64,000 bases of DNA from Aristolochia californica (Eukaryota; Streptophyta; Magnoliopsida; Piperales; Aristolochiaceae). The translations under genes were made by a program, and so were the position numbers. Numbering within the stretch: the first letter of the stretch is position 1; each line of letters begins with the position of its first letter. Under the pieces are notes generated by a model. The model saw only the letters and a program-made list of their open reading frames with translations, was not told where the DNA came from and ran no database searches. This document shows, in pieces, positions 13,201 to 25,422 of the stretch. The stretch is taken from positions 20,083,237 to 20,147,236 of the forward strand of contig JARWKL010000009.1 of assembly GCA_029961685.1 (NCBI GenBank), written 5' to 3'.

Positions 13201-16200
13201 TGTTGAATCCCAACCAATACGTCACTACTTACAAAAATATAGTCCGTTATGGATGGTAAATCACTTTACAATCATCAATGATCCTTAGGTCAGCTTTTTG
13301 TAAATGGGCTTAATAATGGCTAGTTTTACTCGGATAAATATCCCACCGCACGTTCAGTTGATAATTTAATGAGCAGTTTCTTATTCTCTTAAAAAGGTTT
13401 TGGATCCATAGGACATTTGCATATTTAACTTGTTTCAACCATGCATATCCCTTTTTTAAAGCATGTGTAGAAAAATCTCTTTCTTATCAAATTCCAAGAT
13501 ATTGGGGTTGTTGAACTAGTGGAATTTCCCAAACTAGATAACAAAACTTTTGTGTTCATTTGTGGTGTGTGAATAAATTTTATTTACTTAAATTTTTTGT
13601 TGCTTTAAATTTTTTCCATACACAAACTCTAAAATTTTCATTTCGTTGTCATCTATTCTTTTTTTTTTGTTTACGAGATGAAGGGAAAAATGAAAAGTCA
13701 AGTTTTGATTTAAGAATAAAGTATACATCTAAAATGGAAATGTTATCCACAAATTTAGAGAGAGATATTTCCAAAATGGGTCTGTAATTTCTAAGGATTG
13801 TAAACTCTTTTTAGTTTTTATATATCAAGTTTTGCAATTGTTGGGAAAAGGGGGAGGCGGGTGAATTTTAACTGAGTGTTGAATCCCAACCCATAAGTCC
13901 TTCCTTACCAAAATATAGCCCATTACGCATGATAAATCACTTTACAATCATCAATGATCATTAGGTCAGATATTTGTAAATGGGCAAAATAATGGCTAGT
14001 TTGACTCTACTAAATATCCCACCACACGTTCACTTGATAATTTATTGAGCGGTTTGTTATTCTCTTTAAAAGGTTTTGGAACCATAGGTCATTTGCATCT
14101 TTAACATGTTTCAAGCATGCATATTCCTTTTTTAAAGCATGTGTAGAAAAATCTCTTTCTTAACAAATTCCAAGTTATTGGGGTTGTTGAACTAGTGGAA
14201 TTTCCCAAACTTGGATAAAAAACTTTTGTGTTCAATTGTGGTGTGTGAATAAATTTTCTTTACATACATTTGTTATTGCTATAAATTTTTTCAATACACA
14301 AACTCTAAAACTTTTATTTCGTTGTCATCTATTCTCTTTATTATCTACGAGATGAAGGAAAAAGTGAAAACTCAAGTTTTGATTTAAGAAAAAAGTATAC
14401 ATCTAAAATGGAAATGCAAAATGCACAAATTTAGAGAGTAATATTTCCAAAAAGTGTCTGTAATTTTTAGGGATTGTAAAATCTTTTTAGTTTTTATATA
14501 TCAAGTTTTGCTATCGTTCGAAAAAGGGGGAGGCAGGGGAATTTTAACTGAGTGTTGAATCCCAACCCATAAGTCATTCCTTACAAAAATATAGCCCGTT
14601 ATGCATGATAAATCACTATACAATCATCAATGATCATTAGGTCAGCTTTTTGTAAATGGGCAAAACAATGGCGCTTTTGATTCGGGTGAATATCCGACCG
14701 CACGTTCACTTGATAATTTAATGAGTGGTTTGTTATTATATTTAAAAGGTTTTGGATCCGTATGTCATTTACTTCTTTACCATGTTTCAAACAAGCATAT
14801 CCCCTTTTTAAAGCATGTGCAAAAAAATTTCTTTCTTATCAAATTCCAGGCCCTTGGGGTTTTTGAACTAGTGGAATTTTCCAAACTTGGATAACAAAAC
14901 TTTTGCGTTCATTTGTGGTGTGTGAATAAATTTTCTTTACTTAAATTTGTTATTGCTTTAAATTTTTTCCATACTCAAACTCTAAAATTTTCATTTCAAT
15001 GTCATCTATTCTCTATTTTGTCTACGAGATGAAGGGAAAAGTGAAAACTCATGTTTTGATTTAAGAAAAAAGTATACATCTAAAGTGGAAATGCACAATA
15101 CAAAAATTTAGAGAGAGATATTTCCAAAAAATGTCTGTCATTTTTAGGGATTGTAAACTCTTTTTAGTTTTTATATATCAGGTTTTACGATTGTCGGGAA
15201 AAGGGAGAGGTGGGGGAATTTTAACTGAGTGTTGAATCCCAAGCCATAAGTCATTCCTTAAAAAAATATTGCCCGTTATGAATGACAAATCACTTTACAA
15301 TCATATTTGATAGTTTGGTCAGCTTTTTGTAAATGGGCAAAACAATGTCTTGTTTGACTCGGATAAATATCCCACTGCACGTTCAGTTCATAATTTAATG
15401 AGCAGTTTTTTATTCTCTTTAAAAGGTTTTGGATACATAGGTCATTTGCATCTTTAACATGTTTCAAGCATGCATATCCCTTTTTTAAATCATGTGTAGA
15501 AAAATCTCTTTCTTATCAAATTCCAAGCTATTGGGGTCGATGAACTAGTCGAATTTTCCAAACTTGGATAATAAAACTTTTGTATTCATTTGTGGTGTGA
15601 TTAAACTTTCTTTACTTAAATTAATTATTGCTTTACTTTTTTTCCATACACAATATCTAAAATTTTCATTTCGTTGTCATCTATTCTCTTTTTTGTCTTC
15701 GAGATGAAGGGAAAAGTGAAATCTCATGTTTCGATTTAAAAAAAAGTATACATCCAAAATGGAAATGCACAATGCACAAATTTAGAGATAGATATTTCCA
15801 AAAAGTGTCTGTAATTTTTAAGGATTGTAAACTCTTTTTAGTTTTTACATATCGGGTTTTGCAATCGATGGGAAAAGGGGGAGGCGTGGGAATTTTGACT
15901 GAGTGTTGAATTGCAACCCATAAGTCATACCTTAAAAAAATAGCCCATTAGGCATGATAAATCACTTTACAATCATCAATGATCGCTAGGTCAGATTTGT
16001 GTAAAAGGGCCAAATAATGTCTAGTTAGACTCGGGTAAATATCCCATCGCACTTTCACCTGATAATTTAATGAGCGGTTTGTTATTCTCTTTAAAAGGTT
16101 TCGGATCGATAGGTCATTTACATCTTTAACATGTTTCAAGCATGCATATCCCTTTTTTAAACCATGTGTAGAAAAATCTCTTTCTTTTTAAATTTCAAGC

Positions 16201-16703
16201 TATTGGGGTTGTTGAACTAGTGGAATTTCCCAAACTTGGATAACAAAACTTTTGTGTTCATTTGTGTTGTGTGAATAAATTTTCTTTACTTACAATTTTT
16301 ATAACTTTAAATTTTTTCCATACACAAACTGTAAAATTTTCCTTTCGTTGCCATCTATTCTTTTTTTTTGTGAACGAGATGAAGGGAAAAGTGAAACTCA
16401 AGTTCTTATTTTAAATAAAAGTATACATCTAAAATTGAAATGCAGAATGCACAAATTAAGAGAGAGATATTTCCAAAAAGTGTCTGTAATTTTTAGGGAT
16501 TGTAAACTTTTTTTAATTTTTATATATCAGGTTTTGCAATCGTCGGGAAAAGGGGAAGGCGAGGGAATTTTAACTGAGTGTTGAATCCCAACCCATCAGT
16601 CATTCCTTGCAAAAATATAGCCCGTTACGCATGATAAATCACTTTAAAATCATCAATGATTGTTAGGTCAGCTTTTTGTAAGTGGGCAAAATAATGGCTT
16701 GTT
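7258..16703 (+). repeat. Arm 1, second block: 14 units with 2-, 5- and 6-unit echoes
   Basis: Units start at 7258 to 16027. Shared rare variants show higher-order copying. Units 7922 and 11976 (about 4054 bp, 6 units) share GTCAATATCC and GCATGCCTATCCC. Units 9274 and 10623 (1349 bp, 2 units) share TTTGTGAATAAATTTTTTTT. Units 9950 and 13327 (3377 bp, 5 units) share GAGCAGTTT, CTCTTAAAAAGG and AACTAGATAAC. No single register covers the block, which suggests overlapping unequal exchanges. No gene seen. Confidence 0.75.
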
Positions 16704-18650
16704 TGACTCGGGTAAATATCCCACCCCCCGTTTACTTGATAATTTAATGAGCGGTTTGTTATTCTCTTTAAAAGGTTTTGGATCCAAAGGTCATTAGCAT
16801 CTTTAACATGTTTCAAGCATGCATATCATTTTTTTAAAAGCATGATTAGGAAAATCACTTTCTTATCAAATTCAAAGCTATTGGGGTTGTTGAACTAGTG
16901 GAATTTCCCAAACTTGGATATCAAAAATTTTGTGTTCATTTGTGGAGTGTGAATAAATTTTATTCACATATATTTGTTATTGCTTTAAATTTTTTTCATG
17001 CACAAACTCTAAAATTTTCATTTTGTTGTCATCTATTGTTTTTTTTGTCTACGAGATGAAGGGACAAGTGAAAACTCTAAGTTTTTATTTAATAAAAAAG
17101 TATACATCTAAAATGGAAATACACAATGCACAAATTTAGAGAGAGATATATCCAAAAAGTGTCTGTAATTTTTAGGAATTGTAAACTCTTTTTAGTTTTT
17201 ATATATCAGGTTTTGCAATCGTCGGGACAAGGGGGAGGTGGGGGAATTTTAACTGTGTGTTGAATCCCAACCCATAAATCTTTCCTCACAACAATATAGC
17301 CCATTACGCATGAGAAATCACTTTACAATCATCAACGATCATTAGGTCAGCTTTTTGTAAATTGGCATAATAATGGCTTGTTTGACTCTAGTAAGTATCC
17401 CACCGCACGTTCACTGGAGAATTTAATGTGCGGTTTGTTACTCTCTTTAAAATCTTTGGATCCATAGGTCATTTGCATCTTTAACATGTTTCAAGCATGC
17501 ATATCCCTTTTTTAAAGCATGTGTAGAAAAATCTCTTTCTTATCAAATTCCAAGCTATTGGAGTTGTTGAACTAGTGGAATTTCACAAACTTGGATAACA
17601 AAAATTTTGTGTTCGTTTGTGGTGTGTGAATATATTTTCTTTACTTACATTTGTTATTGCTTTAAATTTTTTCCATACACAAACTCTAAAATTATCATTT
17701 CGTTGTCATCTATTCTCTTTTATGTCTACGAGATGAAGGGAAAAGTGAAAACTCAAGTTTTGATTTGAGAAAAAAGTATACATCTAAAATAGAAATGCAC
17801 AATGCATAAATTTAGAGACAGATATTACCAAAAAGTGTCAGTTATTTTTAGAGATTGTAAACGCTTTTTAGTTTTTATATATCAGGTTTTGTAATCGTCG
17901 GAAAAAGGGGGAGGCGGGGGAATTTTAACTAAGAGTTGAATCCCAACCCATAAGTCATTCCTTACCAAAATATAGCCCGTTATGCATGATAAATCACTTT
18001 ACAGTCATCAATGATCGTTAGGTCAGCTTTTTTTAAATGGGCAAAATAATGGCTTGTTTGACTCGGGTAAATATCCCACCACACGTTCATTTGATAATTT
18101 AATGAACGGTTTGTTATTCTATTTAAAAGGTTTTCGATCCATAGATCATTTGCTTCTTTAACTTGTTTCAAGCATGCATATCCCTTTTGCATGTGTAGAA
18201 AAATCTCTTTCTTATAAAATTCAAAGCTATTGGGGTTGTTGAACTAGTGGAATTTCACAAACTTGGATAACAAAACTTTTGTGTTCATCTGTGGTGTGTG
18301 AATAAATTTTCTTTCCTTACATTTGTTATTACTTTAGATTTCTTCCATACACAAACTCTATAATTTTCATTTCGTTGTCATCTATTCTCTTTTTTGTCCA
18401 CGAGATGAAGGGAAAAGTGGAAGCTCAAGTTTTGATATAAGAAAAAAGTACACATTTAAACTGAAATGCACAATGCACAAATTTAGAGAGAGATACTTCC
18501 AAAAAGTGTCAGTAATTTTTAGGTACTGTAAACTCTTTTTAGTTTTTATATATAGGGTTTTGCAATCATCGGGAAAAGGGGAAGGCAGAGGAATTTTAAA
18601 TGAGTGTTGAATCCCAACCCATAAGTCATTCCTCACAAAAATATAGCCCG

Positions 18651-18842
18651 TTACGCATGATAAATCACTTTAAAATCATCAATGATCGTTAGGTCAGCTT
18701 TTTGTAAATGGGCAAAATAATGGCTTGTTTGACTCAGGTAAATATCCCACCGCACGTTCACTTGATAATTTAATGAGCTGTTTGTTATTCTCTTTAAAAG
18801 GTTTTGGATCCATAGGTCATTTGCATCTTTAACATGTTTCAA
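18651..18842 (-). other. Recurrent 63-codon open frame of arm 1 (not called a gene)
   Basis: A minus-strand frame of 63 codons, ending in a stop just after the ATHA-like end (residues IYHA), lies over the landmark region. The same frame, mostly exactly 192 bp, is open in about 23 of the 54 arm-1 units, for example 1948-2139, 9195-9386, 16625-16816 and 34119-34310. It begins at TTG, not ATG, and this copy has no methionine codon inside. Changes between copies include many that alter the residue. In arm 2 the frame is broken by one fewer T in the run before GGATCC and by TAA at the TTTAACCGAG site. Most likely a by-product of the conserved monomer text. Confidence 0.6.
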
Positions 18843-18976
18843 GCATGCATATCCCTTTTTTAAAGCATGTGTAGAAAAATCTCTTTCTTATCAAATTCCA
18901 AGCTATTGGGGTTGTTGAACTAGTGGAATTTCCCAAACTTGGATAACAAAACTTTTGTGTTCATTTGTGGTGTGTG

Positions 18977-18982
18977 AATAAA
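18977..18982 (+). other. AATAAA hexamer of the monomer (representative)
   Basis: AATAAA within GTGTGAATAAATTTTC occurs in almost every arm-1 unit on the + strand and on the minus strand in arm 2. It equals the animal and plant polyadenylation hexamer, but in such AT-rich sequence this may be chance. It would matter only if the array is transcribed. Confidence 0.35.
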
Positions 18983-19246
18983 TTTTCTTTAGTTACATTT
19001 GTTTTTCCTTTAAATTTTTTCATACATAAACTCTAAAATTTTCATTTCGCTGTCAACTACTCTCTTTTTTATCTTCGAGATGAAAGGAAAAGTGAAAACT
19101 CATGTTTTGATTTAAGAAAAAAGTATACATCTAAAAATGAAATGCACATTGCACTAATTAAGAGAGAGATATTTCCAAAAAGTGTCTGTAAGTTTTAGGG
19201 ATTGTAAACTATTTTTAGGTTCTATATACCAGGTTTTGCAATCGTC

Positions 19247-19267
19247 GGGAAAAGGGGGAGGCGGGGG
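19247..19267 (+). other. G-rich purine tract of the monomer (representative)
   Basis: The run reads GGG, A4, G5, A, GG, C, G5 within an AT-rich unit. It recurs in nearly all arm-1 monomers on the + strand with small changes. In arm 2 it appears as a C-rich tract on the + strand, usually weakened (CCTCGCCTCCCC). Three runs of at least three G plus a GG could allow a bulged or two-tier G-quadruplex. It also resembles a retroelement polypurine tract, but no LTR start or primer-binding site was found beside it. Function is inferred only. Confidence 0.6.
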
Positions 19268-19350
19268 AATTTTAACTAAGTGTTGAATCCCAACCCATAA
19301 GTCCTTCCTTTCAAAAATACAGCCCGTTATGCATGATAAATCAGTTTACA

Positions 19351-19362
19351 ATCATCAATGAT
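19351..19362. other. Short conserved dyad ATCAT-CA-ATGAT (representative)
   Basis: Perfect 5-bp inverted repeat around a CA spacer. It lies in one of the best conserved parts of the monomer, upstream of the TTTTTGTAAATGGGC segment, and is seen in most units of both arms (arm 2 usually reads ATCATTGATGAT). A protein-binding role is possible but not shown. Confidence 0.5.
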
Positions 19363-21615
19363 CATTTGGTCAGCATTTTGTAAGTGGGCAAAATAATGGG
19401 TTGTTTGACTTGGGTAAATATCCCACCGCCCGTTCACTTGATAATTTAATGAGCTGTTTGTTATTCTCTTTAAAAGTTTTGGATCCATAGGTCATTTGCA
19501 TCTTTAACATGTTTCAAGCATGCATATCCATTTTTAAAAGCGTATGTAGGAAACTCTCTTTCTTATCAAATTCAAAGCTATTGGGGTTGTTGAACTAGTG
19601 GAATTTCCCAAACTTGGATAACAAAACTTTTGTGTTCATTTGTGGAGTGTGAATAAATTTTATTTACCTATATTTTTTATTGCTTTAAAAATTTTTCGTA
19701 CACAAACTCTAAAATTTTCATTTCGTTATCATCTATTGTTTTTTTTTTGTCTACGAGATGAAGGGAAAAGTGAAAACTCATGTTTTTATTTAAGAAAAAA
19801 GTATACATCTAAAATAGAAAAGCACAATGCAAAAATTAAGAGAGAGATATTTACAAAAAAGTATATGTAATTTTTAGGGATTGTAAACTCTTTTTAGTTT
19901 TTATATATCCAATTTTGCAATCGTCTGGAAAAGGGGGAGGCGGGGGAATTTTAACTGTGTGTTGAATCCCAACCCATAAATCATTCCTTACAAAAATATA
20001 GCCCGTTACGCATGATAAATCACTTTACAATCATCAACGATCATTAAGTTAGTTTTTTATAAATTGGCATAATAATGGCTTGTTTGATTCAAGTAAGCAT
20101 CCCACCACACGTTTACTTGAGAATTTAATGTGTGGTTTGTTATTCTCTTTAAAAGGTTTAGATCCATAGGTCATTAGCATCTTTAACATGTTTTAAGCAT
20201 GCATATCCCTTTTATAAAGCATGCGTAGAAAAATCTCTTTCTTATCTAATTCCAAGCTATTGGGGTTGCTGAACTAGTGGAATTGCCCAAACTTGGATAA
20301 AAAAACCTTTGTGTTCATTTGTGGTGTGTGGATAAATTTTCTTTACTTACATTTCTTTTTGCTTTAGATTTTTTCCATACACAAACTTTAAAATTTCATT
20401 TCCTTGTCATCTATTCTCTTTTCAGTCTTTGAGATGAAAGGAAAAGTGAAAACTCAAGTTTTGATTTAAGAACAAAGTATACAACGAAAATGGAAATTCA
20501 CAATGCACAAATTTAGAGAGAGATATTTCCAAAAAGTGTCTGTAATTTTTAGGGACTGCAAACTCTTTTAAGTTTTTATATACCAAGTTTTGCAATCGTC
20601 GAAAAAAGGGGGATGCGGGGGAATTTTAACTGTGTGTTGAATCCCAACCCATAAATCATTCCTTACAAAAATATAGCCCATTACGCACGATAAATCACTT
20701 TACAATCATTATTGATCGTTAGGTCCGCATTTTGTACATAGGTAAAATAATGGCTTGTTTTACTCAGGTAAGTATCCCACCGTACGTTCACTTGAGATTT
20801 TAATGAACGGTTTGTTATTCTCTTTAAAAGGTCTGGATCCATAGGTCATTTGAATCTTTAACATGTTTCAAGCATGCAAATCCATTTTTTAAAGCATGTG
20901 TAGAAAAATCTCTTTCATATCAAATTCCAAGCTATTGGAGTTGTAGAACTAGTGGAATTTCCCAAACTTGGATATCAAAACTTTTGTGTTCATTTCTGGT
21001 GTGTGAATAAATTTTCTTTACTTACATTTGTTATTGCTTTAAATTTTTTCAATACCCAAACTCTAAAATATTCATTTTGTTGACATCTATTTTCTTTTTT
21101 GTCTACGAGATAAAGGGAAAAGTGAAGACTCAAGTTTTGATTTTAGAAAAAATTATACATCTAAAATGGAAATGCACAATGCACTAAATTAAGAGAGAGA
21201 TATTTCAAAAAAGTGTCTGTAATTTTTAGGGATTGTAAACTCTTTCTAGTTTTTATATATTCAGTTTTGTAATCGTCTGGAAAAGGGCAAGGCTGGGGAA
21301 TTTTAACTGAGTGTTGAATCCCAACCGATAAGTCATTCCTTACAAAAATATAGCCCATTACTCATGATAAATAACTTTACAATCATCAATGACCGTTTGG
21401 TCAGCTTTTTGTAAATGGGAAAAGTAATGGCTTGTTTGACTCAGGTAAATATCCCACCGCACGTTCACTTTATAATTTAATGAGCGGTTTGTTATTCTAA
21501 TTAAAAGGTTTTGGATCCATAGGTCGTTTGCTTCTTTAACATGTTTCAAACATGCATATCCCTTTTTTAAAGCATGTGAAGAAAAATTTGTCTCTTATCA
21601 AATTCCAAGTTATTT

Positions 21616-21642
21616 GGGGGGGGGGGGGGGGGGGGGGGGGGG
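21616..21642 (+). repeat. Poly-G expansion, 27 G
   Basis: The usual ATTGGGGTTGTTG has become an uninterrupted run of 27 G followed by TTGTTG. It makes unit 21437 about 24 bp longer (700 bp). It sits at the same monomer position as the second G run at 24321-24361. The run length is uncertain, because homopolymers are error-prone in sequencing and in replication. Confidence 0.9.
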
Positions 21643-24164
21643 TTGTTGAAGTAGTGGAATTTCCCAAACTTGGATAACAAAACTTTTGTGTTCATTTGTG
21701 GTGTGTGAAAAAATTTTCTTTCCTTAAATTTTTGCTTACATTAAATTTTTTCCATACACAAACTCTAAAATTTTCATTTCATTGTCATCTATTCTCTTTT
21801 TTGTCTACGAGAGGAGGGAAAAGTGAAAACTCAAGTTTTGATTTAAGAAAAAAGTATATATCTAAAATGGAAATGAACAATGCACAAATTTAGAGAGAGA
21901 TATTTCCAAAAATATTTTTTAATTTTTAGGGATTGTAAACTCTTTTTAGTTTTTATATATCAGGTTTCACAATCGTCGGGAAAAGGGGGACGCGAGGGAA
22001 TTTTAAATGAGTGTTGAATCCCAACCCATAAGTTATTCCTATCAGCAATATAGCCCGTTACGCATGATAAATCACTTTAAAATCATCAATGATCGTTAGC
22101 TCAGATTTTTGTAAATGGGCAAAATAATTGCTTGTTTGACTCGAGAAAATATCCCACCGCACGTTCACTTGATAATTTAATGAGCGGCTTGTTATTCTCT
22201 TTAAAAGGTGTTGGATCCATAAGTCATTTGCATCTTTAACATGTTTCAAGCATGCATATTCCTTTTTTAAAGCATGTGCAGAAAAATCTCTTTCTTATCA
22301 AATTCCTAGCTATTCGGGTTGTTGAACTAGTGGAATTTCCCAAACTTGGATAACAAAACTTTTGTGTTCATTTGTGGTGTGTGAATAAATTTTCTTTACT
22401 TACATTTTTTATTGCTTTAGATTTTTTCCATACACAAACTCTAAAGTTTTCATTTCGTTGTCATCTTTTCTCTCTTTTTATCTTCGAGATGAAGGAAAAA
22501 AAACTCAAGTTTTGATTTAAGAAAAAAGTATACATTTAAAATTGAAATGCACAATGCACAAAATAAGAGAGAGATATTTCCAAAAAGTGTCTATAATTTT
22601 TAGCGATTTTAAACTCTTTTTAGTTTTTATATATTAGGTTTTGCAACCGTCGGGAAAAGAGGGAGGTGGGGGAATTTTAACTGAGTGTTGAATCCTAACC
22701 CATAAGTCATTCCTATAAGAAATATAGCCCGTTACGCATGATAAATCACTTTAAAATCATCAATGATCGTTTGCTCAGATTTTTGTAAATGGGCAAAATA
22801 ATTGCTTGTTTGACTCGGGTAAGTATCCCCACAACACGTTCACTTGATAATTTCTTGAGCGGTTTGTTATTTCTCTTTAAAAGGTTTTGGATCCATAGGT
22901 CATTTGCATCTTCAACATGTTACAAGCATGCATATCCATTTTTTAAAGCATGTGTAGAAAAATCTCTTTCTTATCAAATTCCAAGCTATAGGGGTTGTTG
23001 AACTAGTGGAATTTCCCAAATTTGGATAACAAAACCTTTGTGTTCATTTGTGGTGTGTGGATAAATTTTCTTGATGTACATTTATTAATTTTGTAGATTT
23101 TTTCCATACACAAACTCTAAAATTTCATTTCCTTGTCATCTATTCTCTTGTCTGTCTACGAGATGAAGGGAAAAGTGAAAACTCAAGTTTTGATTTAAGA
23201 AAAAAGTATACAACTAAAAATGAAATGCACAATGCATTAATTAATAGAGATATATTTCCAAAAAGTTTCTATAATTTTTAGGCATTTTAAACTCTTTTTA
23301 GGTTTTATATATCAGGTTTTGCAATCCTCGGGACAAGGGGGAGACGGGGGAATTTTAACTGTGTGGTGAATCCCAACCCATGAATCATTCCTTACAAAAA
23401 TATAGCCCGTTACGCATGATAAATCACTTTACAATCATTATTGATCGTTAGGTCCGCATTTTGTAAATAGGTAAAATAATGGCTTGTTTTACTCAGCTAA
23501 GTATCCCACCGTACGTTCACTTGAGAATTTAATGAACGGTTTGTTATTCTCTTTAAAAGGTCTGGATCCATAGGTCATTTGAATCTTTAACATGTTTCAA
23601 GCATGCAAATCCATTTTTTAAAGTATGTGTAGAAAAATCTTTTTCTTATCAAATTCCAAGCTATTAGAGTTGTTAAACTAGTGGAATTTCCCAAACTTGG
23701 ATAACAAAACTTTTGTGTTCATTTCTGGTGTGTGAATAAATTTTATTTACTTACATTTTTTATTGCTTTAAATTTTTTCCATACACAAACTCTAAAATTT
23801 TCATTTTGTTGTCATCTATTTTCTTTCTTGTCTACGCGATAAAGGGAAAAGTGAAAACTAAAGTTTTGATTTTAGAAAAAATTATACATCTAAAATGGAA
23901 ATGCACAATGCACAAAATTAAGAGAGAGATATTTCCAAAAAGTGTCTGTCATTTTTAGGGATTGTAAACTCTTTCTAGTTTTTATATATCTGGTTTTGTA
24001 ATCGTCTGGAAAAGGGCAAGGTTGGGGAATTTTAACTGAGTTATGAATCCCAACCCATAAGTCATTCCTTAAAAAAATATAGCCCATTACTCATGATAAA
24101 TAACTTTACAATCATCAATGACCGTTTGGTCAGCTTTTTGTAAATAGGAAAAGAATGGCATGTT

Positions 24165-24317
24165 TGACTCAGGTAAATATCCCAACGCACATTCACTTCA
24201 TAATTTAATGAGCGGTTTGTTATTCTAATTAAAAGGTTTTGGATCCATAGGTCGTTTGCTTCATTAACATGTTTCAAGCATGTGTAGAAAAATTCACCTC
24301 TTATCAAATTACAAGTT

Positions 24318-24354
<37 letters not shown>

Positions 24355-24748
24355 GGGGGGGTTGTTGAAGTAATGGAATTTCCCAAACTTGGATAACAAA
24401 ACTTTTGTGTTCATTTGTGGAGTGTGAATAAATTTTCTTTCCTTAAATTTTTTATTACTTTAATTTTTTTGCATACAGAAACTCTAAAATTTTCATTTCA
24501 TTGTCATCTATTCTCTTTTTTGTCTACGAGATGAAGGAAAAGTGAAAACTCAAGTTTTTAGTTTTTATATATCAGGTTTTGCAATCGTCGGGAAAAGGGG
24601 AAGGCGGGGGAATTTTAACTGAGTGTTGAATCCCAACCCATCAGTCATTCCTATCAGAAATATAGCCCGTTACGCATGATAAATCACTTAAAAATCATCA
24701 ATGATCGTTAGCTCAGATTTTTGTAAATGGGCAAAATAATTGCTTGTT
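24165..24748 (+). repeat. B-type monomer with ~130-bp internal deletion (584 bp)
   Basis: After the poly-G the unit reads GAAAACTCAAG then TTTTTAGTTTTTATATATC. The part from GATTTAAGAAAAAAG to AAACTC is missing. The join lies at about 24554-24560 in a run of T shared by both sides (microhomology). Without the deletion the unit would be about 713 bp because of the G expansion. Confidence 0.85.
24321..24361 (+). repeat. Poly-G expansion, 33 G + T + 7 G
   Basis: At the GGGG site of unit 24165 there are 33 G, one T, then 7 G before TTGTTG. It is the higher-order homologue of the 27-G run one block earlier. The later B-type units at 29459 and 31478 have only 3 and 4 G. The expansion therefore belongs to two sister units, and either arose before their duplication or slipped independently. 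Confidence 0.9.
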
Positions 24749-25422
24749 TGACTCGGGAAAATATCCCACCGCACGTTCACTTGATAATTTACTGAGCAGT
24801 TTGTTATTCTCTTTAAAAGGTGTTGGATCCATAAGTCATTTGCATCTTTAACATGTTTCAATCATGCATATTCCTTTTTTAAAGCATGTGTAGAAAAATC
24901 TCTTTCTTATCAAATTCCTAGCTATTCGGGTTGTTGAACTAGTGGAATTTCCATAACAAAACTTTTGAGTTCATTTGTGGTGTGTGAATAAATTTTCTTT
25001 ACTTAATTTTGTTATTGCTTTAGATTTTTTCCATACACAAACTCTAAAATTTTATTTTCGTTGTCATCTTTTCTCTTTTTTATCTTCGAGATGAAGGGAA
25101 AAAAAAACTCAAGTTTTGATTTTAGAAAAAAGTATACATCTAAAATTGAAATGCACAATGCACAAAATAAGAGAGAGATATTTCCAAAAGTGTCTATAAT
25201 TTTTAGGGATTGTAAACTCTTTTTAGCTTTTATATATTAGGTTTTGCAACCGTCTGGAAAGAGGGAGGTGGGGGAATTTTAACTCAGTGTTGAATCCCAA
25301 CCCATAAGTCTTTCCTTACAAAAATATAGATCATTATGCATGATAAATCACTTTACAATCATCAATGATCATTAGGTCAGCTTTTTGTAAGTGGGCAAAA
25401 TAATGGCTTGTTTGACTCGGGT

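Larger units (their letters stand above)
18730..19405 (+). repeat. Representative arm-1 monomer (676 bp) with internal map
   Basis: A typical full-length unit, used here as a map. In order: GACTC landmark (18731), GGATCC (18806-18811), CATG-TTTCAAG-CATG (18833-18847) overlapping GCATGC (18843-18848), a GGGG (18908-18911) that is the site of G expansion in two other units, ACTAGT (18919-18924), AATAAA (18977-18982), a region rich in T tracts, a GAGAGAGATATTTCC element, a TATA-like stretch near 19221-19230, a G-rich purine tract (19247-19267), then the conserved segment with ATCATCAATGAT (19351-19362) leading to the next landmark. The unit boundary is arbitrary, because a tandem array has no natural start. 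Confidence 0.85.
16704..20760 (+). repeat. Arm 1, third block: 4-monomer periodicity
   Basis: Unit 16704 matches 19406 and unit 17383 matches 20085, both at 2702 bp (4 units). The first pair shares GGAGTGTGAATAAATTTTAT and an altered AAAAGC run after GCATGC. The second pair shares ATTGGCATAATAATGG before the landmark and a TGTG or TGTGTGG change after it. The same GGAGTGTGAATAAATTTTAT variant returns in unit 32828. No gene seen. Confidence 0.75.

Noticed and set aside
19221..19232. TATA-like stretch before the G-rich tract as a promoter
   Set aside because: AT-rich runs like this are expected by chance here. No initiator, gene or other promoter element follows.
19240..19262. CENP-B box-like text around TCGTCGGGAAAAGGGG
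   Set aside because: The essential TTCG, A and CGGG positions do not line up without a gap and two or more mismatches.
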